From the NCBI RefSeq assembly GCF_002379095.1, contig NZ_NBZV01000016.1:24097-88096 (forward strand): 64,000 nt of DNA, written 5' to 3'. This document shows, piece by piece, positions 1 through 8,215 of this stretch; positions within the stretch are counted from its first letter, which is position 1; the number at the start of each line of letters is the position of its first letter. The stretch comes from Polaromonas sp. AER18D-145. Its GTDB lineage: Bacteria > Pseudomonadota > Gammaproteobacteria > Burkholderiales > Burkholderiaceae_C. The notes beneath the pieces are model-generated. The model was given only the letters and a program-made list of their open reading frames with translations. It did no database searches and was not told the DNA's origin. Both the position numbers and the translations under genes were made by a program.

Positions 1-7
1 AGCTGCC

Positions 8-1699
8 GTGTGGTGGTTGCTGGCCTCGGGACTCGGGCTTGCAAGCCCGGCCGCCATGGCCCGCACGGTCTTGGACCTTTCAACGCCAGCGCTCCCTGTC
101 GGGCTGATGGATTGGGGCGACTACCGGATAGAAACCGGCGTAACAGTCTCGCCCGCCGGCATCGCTGCTGCCAGCGGGTCGGGCTGGCAGCCCACCCATC
201 CGGAGGCGATCTACCCACTGACCACGGGGCAAGCGCTATGGATACGCTTCACCCTGCCACCCGCGCCGGATGCCGAACGCTGGTACCTGGAGATTCCTTA
301 TTCATCGGTCGACCGAGTGTCGCTCTTTACCCTGGACAGTGCTGAGCAGTGGAATGAACAGAGCGCCGGAGATACGATCGCCGTGAATGCCTGGCCGGTT
401 CCGCACCGCCATCCGCTGCTGCCCATGGCCGTGTCTGCGGAAGAACCCAGGAAATATCTCGTGCGCATCGAAAATGCACACAGCTTCGGTGCCCCGCTGC
501 GCTTTGTCAGCGAAAGCTATCTGAGCCGCACCGAGCAGCGCACTTCGCTGATTCTGGGGATCTACTTCGGGTTAGCGGGCCTGGCCGTGATGCTGGCGGC
601 CCTCAGCGCCGCGTCGCTGCGCGATACAGCCTACGGGCTTTACGCCGTGAGCGTTGCACTGATGGCGCTGACACAGGCGGCCATCACCGGAATCGCAGGC
701 CTGCACCTCTGGCCGGAATGGCCCGCCTGGAACGACCTGTCCCCGCTGGTATTGCCGGTGCTGGCGGTCGCCTCGCTGCTCTGGTTTTCTTCTGCCGTGG
801 TTTCCATGCCAGCGCGGTCGCGCGCGCTACACCGCCTCCTGACGGGCATGGGCTGCGTGGGCATCGTCATCAGCGCAGGCATCGTCATGGTGGAGCCTTC
901 AAACCGCTTTCAGCTCATGGTGCCGTACATCGTCGTCTCGATGTTCATTGTCATTGCAGCCCTGCTATGGGCAGGGCGCCATGGCGATCGCTATGGTGGT
1001 TGGCTGCTGGCCGGAAGCCTGCCGCTGATCGCGGCCTCAGCCTTTCCCCTGGCCCGCCTCAGCGGCCTGATTCCCGTCAGCTTTCTCACGATGTATGGCA
1101 TGCAGATCGGCATGGCGATCGAATTGCCGATTGTCATGGTCGTGCTGATGCTGCGCAGCCAGCACCGGCGCGAAAACATGCGTCGTATTCAAGGGCTGGA
1201 TCGGGTCGACCCGTCGACCGGCCTGATCAACGAGCAGGTGTTTGTCGAACGCATGACACGCATGATTGCACGCTCGCAACGGCTCAGGCACCAGGGCGCC
1301 GTGCTGCTGATCGACCTGGTCAACAGCGCGCAGATCCAGCGCGACTTCGGACGCCGTGCCGCCGAGGAACTGCCGCTGCGCGTGGCCGAGCGGCTGCTGT
1401 CGACCGCGCGCGAAATCGACAGCGCCGCGCGCCTGTCCGAGCAGCGTTTTGGCATGCTGGTGGAAGGCCCGTTCTCCGCGGAAGAAGCCGCCACGCTGGG
1501 GCCGCGCATCGTGGCGCGTTGCCTGATGCCCTACAAGGGCCTGCCTGTGGACTGCGTGGCCCAGGTCCGCGTGGCTTATGCGCTGGTGCCGCGCCAAGGG
1601 CCGACCGCCGAGATCGTGCTGGGCCGCCTGGCCCGGCGGCTAACCGGCATACCGCCCGAAAGCAGGCGCGCGGTGTTCATGCTGCCCGACTATAAATAG
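8..1699 (+). CDS. 7TM-DISM sensor protein with degenerate GGDEF domain, probably 5'-partial
   Basis: This is an inner-membrane signalling protein. About residues 25-165 look like the periplasmic 7TMR-DISMED2 beta domain (GQALWIRFTL; WYLEIPYSSVDRV). About 178-385 hold seven hydrophobic helices, and 395-560 are a GGDEF-fold domain starting at DRVDPSTGLINEQVF. The position of the GG(D/E)EF active loop reads SEQRF, so diguanylate cyclase activity is unlikely; a nucleotide-binding or scaffold role is inferred. The first possible start is GTG at 8, but the frame is open to the window edge and the N-terminal hydrophobic stretch lacks the basic residues of a signal peptide. The true start is therefore probably upstream of the window. 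Confidence 0.75.
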   Translation: MWWLLASGLGLASPAAMARTVLDLSTPALPVGLMDWGDYRIETGVTVSPAGIAAASGSGWQPTHPEAIYPLTTGQALWIRFTLPPAPDAERWYLEIPYSSVDRVSLFTLDSAEQWNEQSAGDTIAVNAWPVPHRHPLLPMAVSAEEPRKYLVRIENAHSFGAPLRFVSESYLSRTEQRTSLILGIYFGLAGLAVMLAALSAASLRDTAYGLYAVSVALMALTQAAITGIAGLHLWPEWPAWNDLSPLVLPVLAVASLLWFSSAVVSMPARSRALHRLLTGMGCVGIVISAGIVMVEPSNRFQLMVPYIVVSMFIVIAALLWAGRHGDRYGGWLLAGSLPLIAASAFPLARLSGLIPVSFLTMYGMQIGMAIELPIVMVVLMLRSQHRRENMRRIQGLDRVDPSTGLINEQVFVERMTRMIARSQRLRHQGAVLLIDLVNSAQIQRDFGRRAAEELPLRVAERLLSTAREIDSAARLSEQRFGMLVEGPFSAEEAATLGPRIVARCLMPYKGLPVDCVAQVRVAYALVPRQGPTAEIVLGRLARRLTGIPPESRRAVFMLPDYK

Positions 1700-1700
1700 A

Positions 1701-1909
1701 GCCCCCACGTTCGCTCGCTGCGCTTCCGTTCGTCCTGAGCCTGTCGAAGGATGACCCCCGAGGGGGCGCTGCGCCTGCGGACTGGCAGAGCCAGATCCGC
1801 AGCCCCGGCTGGTAGGGGAAAAACGCCCCACGTCCGCTCGCTGAATTTCCGTTCGTCCTGAGCCTGTCGAAGGATGACCCCCGAGGGGGCCGCGGCCCCT
1901 GCTTGAAAA
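1701..1909. repeat. Two copies of dispersed repeat C, each containing repeat B, plus a further B copy just downstream
   Basis: The gene-free stretch 1700-1986 consists almost entirely of repeats. Units at about 1701-1812 and 1823-1909 are, in reverse orientation, the same family as the elements at 57826-57916 and 61786-61876 (shared core CGCAGGCGCAGCG followed by a C-rich/G-rich palindrome and GTGGGGGC). A 25-bp repeat B (CCGTTCGTCCTGAGCCTGTC...) is nested in each, at 1726-1750 and 1849-1873, and a third B copy lies at 1939-1963. I see no gene here. Confidence 0.7.
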
Positions 1910-1986
1910 GAGATGCCTGCGCGGTCGCTTCTTTTTATCCGTTCGTCCTGAGCTTGTCGAAGGCTGCCGGTCGTGAAGCCGCAAGC

Positions 1987-2994
1987 TCAGGGCTTGGTCT
2001 TGCCAGCCGTTTTGATGCCCGCCACCGTCGCGCGCGGATGCGCGGCATCGTAAACCTTGGCCAGGTGCTGAAAATCGAGCCGCGTGTAGACCTGCGTGGT
2101 GGTGATGTTGGCATGGCCCAGCAGTTCCTGCACCGCGCGCAGGTCGCCGCTGGACTGCAGCACATGGCTGGCAAACGAATGCCGCAGCATGTGCGGATGC
2201 ACCGGCGTGGCCAGGCCGGCCTGCAGGGAACGCTGCTTGAGCCGCACCCGGATGTGTTGCGGCGTCAGGCGGGTGCCGCGCTGGTTGATGAACAGCGCCG
2301 CGTCCTCTTTGGCCCAGGCGCTGCGCAGCGCCAGCCATTCCTGCAGCGCCTCCAGCGCCTTGCTGCCCACCGGCACGCTGCGCCGCTTGGCCCCCTTGCC
2401 CAGCACGTGTGCTTCGGCGGCCTGAATGTCGACCCAGCCGCGTGCCTGGCTGCTGGCCAGCGCGTCCAGCCCGGTCAGCTCGCCGATACGCAGGCCGCAG
2501 CCGTACAGCAGTTCGGTGATGCAGCGGTCCCGGGCCTGCAGGGCCGCATCGCCGGCCGTGCCGTCGCTGCGCCAGGCGGCCAGCTGCACCGCCTCATCGA
2601 CACTGAGCGCCTTGGGCAGCGGTTTGGCGGCCTTGGGCGCGCGCAGGTCCTGCACCGGGTTGCTGCTGACCAGGCCTTCGCGGCCCAGCCAGGTGTAAAA
2701 GCCGCGCCAGCCCGACAGGATGAGCGCGATGCCACGCCCGCTGCGCCCACCGCTGTGCATCTGGGCCACCCAGCGCCGCATGTGCAGGTTTTGCGCATGG
2801 GTCAGCGCCACGCCGGCCTGCCGGCAGTTCGCCTGCAGTTTCTGCAGGTCCAGCGCGTACAGCTCGACGGTGCGCTGCGCCAGCCGCTTTTCAACACGCA
2901 CATGTTCAAGGTAGCGCTCGACCAGCGGGTCCGCGTCAGGCGCCGGCAGCACCGCTGTGCCGTCGCTGCCTGCGGGTTGCCCGTGCGCAGCCAT
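1987..2994 (-). CDS. xerC: Tyrosine recombinase XerC
   Basis: This is a site-specific recombinase that, with XerD, resolves chromosome dimers at dif. Of 335 residues, 24-110 form the SAM-like core-binding domain and about 125-315 the catalytic domain. The catalytic residues are visible: R169 (GLRIGE), K200 (LGKGAK), H268 and R271 (HPHMLRHSF), H294 (LLGHANI) and nucleophile Y303 (QVYTRLD). It lies 14 bp downstream of the DUF484 gene in the classical dapF-DUF484-xerC order, which supports the XerC assignment over a phage integrase. The C-terminus runs up to the repeat cluster at 1700-1986. Confidence 0.93.
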   Translation of the reverse strand: MAAHGQPAGSDGTAVLPAPDADPLVERYLEHVRVEKRLAQRTVELYALDLQKLQANCRQAGVALTHAQNLHMRRWVAQMHSGGRSGRGIALILSGWRGFYTWLGREGLVSSNPVQDLRAPKAAKPLPKALSVDEAVQLAAWRSDGTAGDAALQARDRCITELLYGCGLRIGELTGLDALASSQARGWVDIQAAEAHVLGKGAKRRSVPVGSKALEALQEWLALRSAWAKEDAALFINQRGTRLTPQHIRVRLKQRSLQAGLATPVHPHMLRHSFASHVLQSSGDLRAVQELLGHANITTTQVYTRLDFQHLAKVYDAAHPRATVAGIKTAGKTKP

Positions 2995-3008
2995 GGTTCA
3001 GCGCAGGG

Positions 3009-3815
3009 TCAGGCTTCGGAGGCCGCCGGCCGCAGGCGCGACAGCGCCGCGCCGGCCAGCTCGCCGATGCGCTCCAGGAAATCCGTGCCCATGCCGCTGC
3101 TGAAACGCTCGGGATCGGGCGAGGCCAGCACCAGCATGCCGAAGGCCTGCGGCGACTTGTCGGAGCGCGGCGAAGGGCCGCCCCGAGCAAGCTCAGCCCC
3201 TCCATCCGGTGAAAGGGGCAGCGCAACGCCGGAGGCTCGCGAAGCGACAAGCGTGGGGGTCATGGTACGCAGCGGAATCAGCGCGACCGACAGGGCCTGG
3301 GCCGGATCAGGCAGCCAGCCGACGGCCTCGAAACCGGAATTGACGCCGCAGTAGGGTGTGGTCAGCGAGGATGCAAAGGCTTGCGTGTCTTCGCTGACGC
3401 CGGTCGAAAAATCTTCCATGGAAAAAATACCATTGACGTGCCAGACCTTGATGGCCGCCTGCGGCACCAGAAACTGCGTCTGGATCTCGCGCACGATGGT
3501 GTCGGGCAGGTCGCGGGCATGGGCGGTCAGCAGCAGGTTCAGCGTGCACTGCTGCAGCTTGTCGGCAATGCCCACGTTTTCCTGGCCGTGGCGGATCATG
3601 TCGACGACCCGGGACTCCAGCACCTTGATCTTGTCGCGCAACATGCCGGCCTGGCGCTCCTGCAGGCTCACCGCCCGGCTGCCGTGGCCGCTGGACAGCT
3701 GCACTGTCGCCAGCAGCTCGGCATGGCGCTCGAAAAAGTCGGGCGTGTTGGCCAGGAAATTGGCAATGTCGTCTTCGGTGATCGGGTTCTGGATGGAGTG
3801 TTCGCTTGGGTTCAT
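3009..3815 (-). CDS. DUF484 family protein with repeat-derived insertion
   Basis: This 268-residue GAF-like DUF484 protein (YigA type) has the typical N-terminus ITEDDIANFLANTPDFFERH, a coiled segment around residues 50-80, and a GAF-like C-terminal half. Its molecular role is not established; the family is consistently encoded between dapF and xerC, as here. The stretch 3160-3262 is a copy of dispersed repeat C (it ends in CGACAAGCGTGGGGGTCA on the plus strand). It adds about 32 residues rich in P, S, G and R inside the GAF-like domain without breaking the frame. The start is ATG at 3815. Confidence 0.85.
   Translation of the reverse strand: MNPSEHSIQNPITEDDIANFLANTPDFFERHAELLATVQLSSGHGSRAVSLQERQAGMLRDKIKVLESRVVDMIRHGQENVGIADKLQQCTLNLLLTAHARDLPDTIVREIQTQFLVPQAAIKVWHVNGIFSMEDFSTGVSEDTQAFASSLTTPYCGVNSGFEAVGWLPDPAQALSVALIPLRTMTPTLVASRASGVALPLSPDGGAELARGGPSPRSDKSPQAFGMLVLASPDPERFSSGMGTDFLERIGELAGAALSRLRPAASEA
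3160..3262. repeat. Dispersed repeat C inside the DUF484 gene
   Basis: This stretch shares GGGCCG(CC), AAGGGGCAGCGCA and GAAGTGACAAGCGTGGGGG-like blocks with the intergenic copies near 57.9 and 61.8 kb. Here it is translated in frame (peptide ends RGGPSPRSDKS). Confidence 0.6.
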
Positions 3816-3850
3816 GTTCTTGTGGTTTCCGTCAATCAGTGGGGGGCAGT

Positions 3851-4738
3851 CTACAGGTGGTCGGGAACGTCGATAGCGGCTTCAAACACCGTGGTCGCCG
3901 GCCCGGTCATCAACACCGGCGCCGTGCTGGCATCCAGCCCGCCCTGCCACTCGATGGTCAGGGTGCCGCCGTGGGTCAGCACGTCCACGCGCGCATCCAG
4001 CAGGCCCAAGCGTATGCCAGCGACCACCGCCGCGCAAGCCCCGCTGCCGCAGGCCAGGGTTTCGCCGGCGCCGCGCTCGTACACGCGCAGCGCGATCCGG
4101 CTGCGCGAGACGACCTGCATGAAGCCGGCGTTGACGCGGCGCGGAAAACGCACATGGTTCTCGATCAGCGGGCCCGTCTGCAGCACCGGCGCGGTCTCCA
4201 CATCGTCCACCAGCTGCACCGCATGCGGGTTGCCCATGGACAGAATCGCTACAAAAACAGGAGCATCTAGCGACCGCCCCTCAAGGGCCAGAGGCCATTT
4301 TTGCCATGAATGCACAGTTTGCGGCGTCAAGCCTCTGGCATCGAAGGGCACGCGCGCCAGGTCGAAGATGGGTGCGCCCATGTCCACCGTGACGCGGCCG
4401 TCCGGCTGCATGCGCGGCTCGATGACCCCGGCCAGGGTCCGGACCCTGACCACGTCCTTGTCCGTCAGGCCCTGCTCGCGCACAAAGCGCAAAAAGCAGC
4501 GTGCACCGTTGCCGCACTGCTCGACCTCGCCGCCATCGGCGTTGTGGATCACGTATTCAAAATCAACACCTTCGCCGGGCGCAGGCCGCACCGACAGGAT
4601 CTGGTCGGCACCCACGCCGAAGTGGCGGTCCGCCAGAAAGCGGTACTGGCCCGGCGTCAGGTTCAGGCGCTCGCGCGTCTCGTCAAGCATGACAAAATCG
4701 TTGCCCGCACCCTGCATCTTGGTAAATCGGATTAGCAT
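3851..4738 (-). CDS. dapF: Diaminopimelate epimerase
   Basis: It interconverts LL- and meso-diaminopimelate in lysine and peptidoglycan synthesis. I chose ATG at 4738 ([15 protein letters not shown]), the conserved family N-terminus; the reading frame stays open 48 bp further upstream. The 295-residue product has both catalytic cysteines: C75 (EQCGNGARC) and C230 ([10 protein letters not shown]). Residues about 141-157 ([17 protein letters not shown]), just before the conserved SMGNPH, are encoded by dispersed repeat A and are an in-frame insertion relative to the family. It is first in the dapF-DUF484-xerC operon, with 35 bp to the next gene. Confidence 0.95.
   Translation of the reverse strand: MLIRFTKMQGAGNDFVMLDETRERLNLTPGQYRFLADRHFGVGADQILSVRPAPGEGVDFEYVIHNADGGEVEQCGNGARCFLRFVREQGLTDKDVVRVRTLAGVIEPRMQPDGRVTVDMGAPIFDLARVPFDARGLTPQTVHSWQKWPLALEGRSLDAPVFVAILSMGNPHAVQLVDDVETAPVLQTGPLIENHVRFPRRVNAGFMQVVSRSRIALRVYERGAGETLACGSGACAAVVAGIRLGLLDARVDVLTHGGTLTIEWQGGLDASTAPVLMTGPATTVFEAAIDVPDHL
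4248..4305. repeat. Dispersed repeat A, copy 1 (in dapF)
   Basis: GCTACAAAAACAGGAGC ... AAGGGCCAGAGGCCATTTTT. It shares its layout with seven other copies in the window and is translated in frame as part of DapF. Confidence 0.8.
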
Positions 4739-4806
4739 CCGGGCATTATCCGCTGAGGCTGCGCCGCCCTCCTTCCCCACTTGCACTACTTCCCGAAAGA
4801 CAACCC

Positions 4807-5358
4807 ATGCGCATTCCCGACTGGACGCCCGCCCTCAAACCCCAACCCCAGGACCTCGTCGATGCCATCCTGAAACGCCGCGGCGGCACCCTGATCAACC
4901 TCGACAAGGCCCTGCTCTGGAGCGAGCCGCTGGCACGCGGCTGGAACGTCTACCTCGGTGCGGTGCGCACCGGCCTGCCGACCAGCCGCAAGATGCGCGA
5001 GCTCGGCATCTGCACGGTCGCGCTGCTGACCGGCGCGGCCTATGAATACAAACACCACGCGCCGGACTTCCTGGCCGCCGGCGGCAGCCAGGCCGAGCTC
5101 GACGCGCTGAATGGCCTGGTGAAAGCCGATGCGCGCGCCTCGGCGGCGCATCCGGCGCTGGGCGCGGTCGAACAGCTGGTGATTCGTTACGCCGCGCAGA
5201 TGACGCTGGACGTCAAGGTCAGCGACGACGTGTTCGAGGCCCTGCGCAAACATTTCGATACGACTGAGCTGGTCGAGCTGACCAGCGCGATCGCCACCTA
5301 CAACATGGTGGCGCGCTTCCTGGTGGCGCTGGGTGTGTCGCCGGAGGAGCATGCATAG
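4807..5358 (+). CDS. Carboxymuconolactone decarboxylase family protein
   Basis: A 183-residue all-alpha CMD/AhpD-fold protein. Visible family features are the helix [24 protein letters not shown] (E/H pair in EYKHH) and a C-terminal [22 protein letters not shown] helix. There is no CxxC, so AhpD-type peroxidase reductase activity is not supported. The YEYKHH arrangement resembles gamma-carboxymuconolactone decarboxylase-like proteins, but the substrate is unknown. It is divergent from dapF (68 bp between starts). ATG at 4807 is preceded by GAAAGACAACCC. Confidence 0.75.
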   Translation: MRIPDWTPALKPQPQDLVDAILKRRGGTLINLDKALLWSEPLARGWNVYLGAVRTGLPTSRKMRELGICTVALLTGAAYEYKHHAPDFLAAGGSQAELDALNGLVKADARASAAHPALGAVEQLVIRYAAQMTLDVKVSDDVFEALRKHFDTTELVELTSAIATYNMVARFLVALGVSPEEHA

Positions 5359-5474
5359 CTGACCAAGGCGCAACAGGCCCCGGGCTTTTCATGCAGGGGC
5401 CACCGCCTTGAGCGCGGCAGGCAGGGGCCTGTCATTCGGCGCACCTCATCCACCCCGCGTCCAGAGAAGGCGAA

Positions 5475-6764
5475 ATGAAAACCCTGCGAACACCCTCCCG
5501 TTTTTTTGGTTTTTCCCGTCCCCGGTTGGCTACCGTTCTGGTGGGAATCCTGGCGCTGGCGGCGGGTACCGCCACGCCTTCGGCCATCGCTCAAGCCATA
5601 CCCGCAGGCGGCAGCCCGGCGCAAGCTGCGCCCGATGACGCAGAACTCAATCAGCGCTTTGCGCGCTGGATCGCCGACTTCGGCACCAGCGCACGCGCAG
5701 CCGGCATCACCGAGGAGACGCTGCGCCTCGCCTTCGATGGCGTTCGCTTCATTCCGCGCGTGACCGAGCTGGACAGCGCCCAGCCCGAGTTCACCCGCGC
5801 TGTCTGGGACTACCTCGACAGCGCGGTGTCGGCGCAGCGCATAGGCCGCGGCCAGGACAGGCTGCTGCAATCGCGTCCTGCGATCGATGCCGCCGCAGCG
5901 CGCTACGGTGTCCCGGCAGAGATTCTGGTGGCGATCTGGGGCATGGAGAGCAACTACGGCAGCAACACCGGCGACATCCCGACCATAGCCGCCCTGGCGT
6001 CGCTGGGCTTCGAAGGCCGGCGCGAGGCCTGGGCGCGCGGCCAGTTGCTCGCCGCCCTGAAGATTCTGCAGAACCGGGACATAGACCGCGCGCAGATGGT
6101 GGGGTCGTGGGCCGGGGCGATGGGCCAGACGCAGTTCCTGCCAACGAACTTTCTGGCCTATGCGGTTGATGCCGACGGCGACGGCCGGCGCGACATCTGG
6201 GGCAGCCTGCCCGACGTGATGGCCTCGACCGCCAACTTCCTGGCCAAAGCCGGCTGGCAGGCCGGCCAGCCCTGGGGGCTGGAGGTGCGCCTGCCGCCGG
6301 GATTCGACCTGGCCCTCGCCGATGGCGAGCAGCGGCGGCCGGCCTTGGCCTGGGCGGCCCAGGGGGTGCAGTCCATGGACGGCGCGCCACTGCCCGCCTT
6401 GGCCGACAGCACCCTCCTGCTACCCGCCGGCGCACGCGGACCGGCCTTCATGGTCGGCCCCAACTTCCGCACCGTCCTGCGCTACAACAACTCGACCAGT
6501 TACGCGCTCGCCATCGGCCTGCTGGCTCAGGGCCTGGCCGGCGGCCCCGCGGTACAGACCGCCTGGCCGCGTGATCTGCAACCGCTGTCGCGCAGCCAGT
6601 TGCTGGCGCTGCAGACGGCGCTGAACACACGCGGCTTCGACAGCGGCACGCCCGACGGTACGATGGGACCCGCCACGCGGCGCGGCATACGTCTCTACCA
6701 GCGCAGCCAGGGCCTGCCGGCGGACGGCTTTCCGACTCTGGAGTTGCTGCAAGGCTTGCAGTGA
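5475..6764 (+). CDS. Lytic murein transglycosylase, MltB family, with peptidoglycan-binding domain
   Basis: It cleaves peptidoglycan glycan strands in the periplasm, forming 1,6-anhydromuramic ends. Of 429 residues, 1-40 are a signal peptide with a basic N-region and a cleavable AIAQA site and no lipobox cysteine. About 58-345 form the SLT_2/MltB domain, with the catalytic glutamate E158 in AIWGMESNYGSN and the GAMGQTQFLPTNF motif. About 370-427 are a PG_binding_1 domain (LQTALNTRGFDSGTPDGTMG). The start ATG follows GAGAAGGCGAA. Downstream lies the boundary of an integron-like segment. Confidence 0.9.
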   Translation: MKTLRTPSRFFGFSRPRLATVLVGILALAAGTATPSAIAQAIPAGGSPAQAAPDDAELNQRFARWIADFGTSARAAGITEETLRLAFDGVRFIPRVTELDSAQPEFTRAVWDYLDSAVSAQRIGRGQDRLLQSRPAIDAAAARYGVPAEILVAIWGMESNYGSNTGDIPTIAALASLGFEGRREAWARGQLLAALKILQNRDIDRAQMVGSWAGAMGQTQFLPTNFLAYAVDADGDGRRDIWGSLPDVMASTANFLAKAGWQAGQPWGLEVRLPPGFDLALADGEQRRPALAWAAQGVQSMDGAPLPALADSTLLLPAGARGPAFMVGPNFRTVLRYNNSTSYALAIGLLAQGLAGGPAVQTAWPRDLQPLSRSQLLALQTALNTRGFDSGTPDGTMGPATRRGIRLYQRSQGLPADGFPTLELLQGLQ

Positions 6765-6819
6765 CGGCGGCAAAGCCCAATCCAGGATGCCGGATATACG
6801 ACTGCAGGCGCTTCCCCTA

Positions 6820-6885
6820 AAGCCAAACTACCGATCAACCTCTTGCCGTTGAGGGGGAGTCCATATATGAGGGGTTAGGCGCCTG
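6820..6885 (-). other. Possible degenerate second attC site / terminal cassette core
   Basis: On the minus strand the Mrr-like gene stop TAA is part of GCCTAAC (plus strand GTTAGGC, 6874-6880), matching the RYYYAAC core of attC. About 55 bp further on lies GTTTGGC, a poor GTTRRRY match, and inner pairing is weak. The 12-mer GTTAGGCGCCTG (6874-6885) is the exact inverse of CAGGCGCCTAAC at 7711-7722, at the other end of the cassette. Confidence 0.4.
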
Positions 6886-7572
6886 CATCCTGTGCTGCCT
6901 TGGCGAGTTTGACTTCGAGCTCTTGCACCATCGGAGTGATTGTTGCGATGACTTCCTCGGCGGACCCAAACTGTCGATCCTTCCCGAACTCAACCAACGC
7001 TTGAAGAGAGTCTGGTCGAAACGGATAGACACCGCGAAAGGCGCGAGTAATCAGGTCGCCGCAGATCTCAGTGCTCGCGCTCCCGAGTAGCCCCACTCGC
7101 CGACATCGTGACGCAGACCCTGTGCAATGCGTTTGCTTTTTGGAATCTCCCAGTACCCTTCTCGACAGGCCTCAGCCCTGTCGTAGAGTTCTCGCAATCG
7201 CATCGCTGAGACATCGCCTCCAGCAATGACGCGCACGTTCTCAAGGGAGGTTACCCTGACGTTAGTAAGGTTCGCCGCTTCAACCGCGCCGCTCTGGAAG
7301 CCGGCTTCGCACAACAAGATTCCTCGGTCGGCACCTGCGTCTGCAACGATCTCTCGAAGCGCCAATACGTGAAGCTTGGAAACCGGCGACTTCCAGTGTT
7401 TGCACTCAACAAGCCACGTGACGTCGAATCCTACGTGGTGAGACTTGACTACGACATCAACATCGTGGGTCGTACGCACGCCCTGAATTGTGACGTTCGT
7501 GGAAACTTCTAGTCCCATGGACCGAAAGAGCGAAGCAGTCTCCTCTTGGTAGTCGTTCCAGTTTTCGGCCAT
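6875..7572 (-). pseudogene. Mrr-like restriction endonuclease domain protein, apparently frameshifted
   Basis: Frame one (7572-7051) encodes 173 residues of a PD-(D/E)XK Mrr-cat-like domain. It has a conserved Asp (THDVDVVV), then FDVTWLVECKHW with the E-x-K pair, and a later ALREIVADAGADRGILL helix and strand. This frame ends in ALRSAAT-stop. A second frame (from 7096) continues with STEICGDLITRAFRGVYPF to 6875, and its stop TAA lies inside the cassette core GCCTAAC. A single-base indel near 7055-7096 best explains the two frames. ATG at 7572 was chosen (TTG at 7578 also possible). It could act as a Mrr-type nuclease if the frame is intact in other strains. Its base composition is less GC-rich than its neighbours, which fits acquired DNA. 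Confidence 0.6.
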
Positions 7573-7586
7573 GTTCAATGTTGCTT

Positions 7587-7692
7587 ATTGATCCGGCCCT
7601 ATGAAATATGAACCGTTCGCCCTGAGCTTGTCGAAGGGTTTCGACAAGCTCAACCCGAACGGAAATTAATACATCATCGGGCCGGATCAATA
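7587..7692. repeat. Nested inverted-repeat element with repeat B arms
   Basis: The outer perfect 14-bp arms TATTGATCCGGCCC and GGGCCGGATCAATA enclose repeat B (7613-7637) facing an inverted B copy (7639-7662). The element sits between the attC-like site and the Mrr-like gene, in that gene's leader. Confidence 0.7.
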
Positions 7693-7715
7693 GTTGCGGG
7701 GTGGTGTCTTCAGGC

Positions 7716-7787
7716 GCCTAACGCCGGCGTTCACGCGCGGGCTGAGCGCGCAGCGCGAGGACCGTCGCGTGGAACGCCTGGTTGGGG
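7716..7787 (-). other. attC-like integron recombination site
   Basis: Read on the minus strand it has CCCCAAC (R''), GGCGTTCCACGCG (L''), a 28-bp centre, CGCGTGAACGCC (L') and GTTAGGC (R', a perfect GTTRRRY). The arms pair with one extra base on one side, the hallmark of attC folding. The stop codon of the upstream gene lies 1-2 bp from R''. The 12-bp cassette-end complementarity GTTGGGGTTCAT (7781-7792) / ATGAACCCCAAC (8204-8215), and the similar pair for the next cassette, fit cassette logic. No integrase gene is in the window. Confidence 0.65.
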
Positions 7788-7788
7788 T

Positions 7789-8193
7789 TCATTCCTTCAT
7801 CCTTGTTGCTTTCCCAGCGAACGACCCTACGAGATCCGGGCCGCCCGGAATTACGGAAGCTGTGCCAATTCTGGTTTTTGTAAAGAGGACCTTGCCACGA
7901 GCGCGATCGATCTGATATGTCTCAACAAGCTCGATGTCCTTGTTCTGAGCCCACCCAATTAGCGTGGAGACGCCGAAGCGGGTAAAGCTCGTGTCATCGC
8001 CGGAAACGGTCCCAGTCTTTTCATCGTTGAAGCAAAGCACCATTGGATTGGAATATTTATCCGCCTGAAATGCGTATTTTTCGTCAGAGAACGCTACCTG
8101 GCCCCTGACTTCGGTGAGCGCCCAACACTCTTTCGCTGAAGCATGATGGCTGAGCAGTGCCAGGGTCGCTGCAGTGATCAGGCGAATATGCAT
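7789..8193 (-). CDS. Small secreted protein of unknown function (integron-cassette-like)
   Basis: I do not recognise this 134-residue protein. Start ATG 8193 has a strong AGGAGG 6 bp upstream. Residues 1-20 are a signal peptide (MHIRLITAATLALLSHHASA), so it is probably periplasmic. Two cysteines (KECWAL and MVLCFND) could form a disulfide. The gene is bounded by 12-bp inverse ends (7781-7792 and 8204-8215) and its stop abuts the attC-like site, so it is probably a gene cassette. A small hairpin (CCGCA/TGCGG, about 8226-8240) lies upstream. Confidence 0.6.
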   Translation of the reverse strand: MHIRLITAATLALLSHHASAKECWALTEVRGQVAFSDEKYAFQADKYSNPMVLCFNDEKTGTVSGDDTSFTRFGVSTLIGWAQNKDIELVETYQIDRARGKVLFTKTRIGTASVIPGGPDLVGSFAGKATRMKE

Positions 8194-8215
8194 AAGTCCT
8201 CCTATGAACCCCAAC

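Noticed and set aside
1987..2994. Tyrosine recombinase as a phage or integron integrase
   Set aside because: Gene order dapF-DUF484-xerC and the lack of an integron-specific insert identify chromosomal XerC; it cannot be the integrase for the cassettes at 7-8 kb.
1903..3354. A 483-codon plus-strand frame
   Set aside because: Antisense to xerC and the DUF484 gene.
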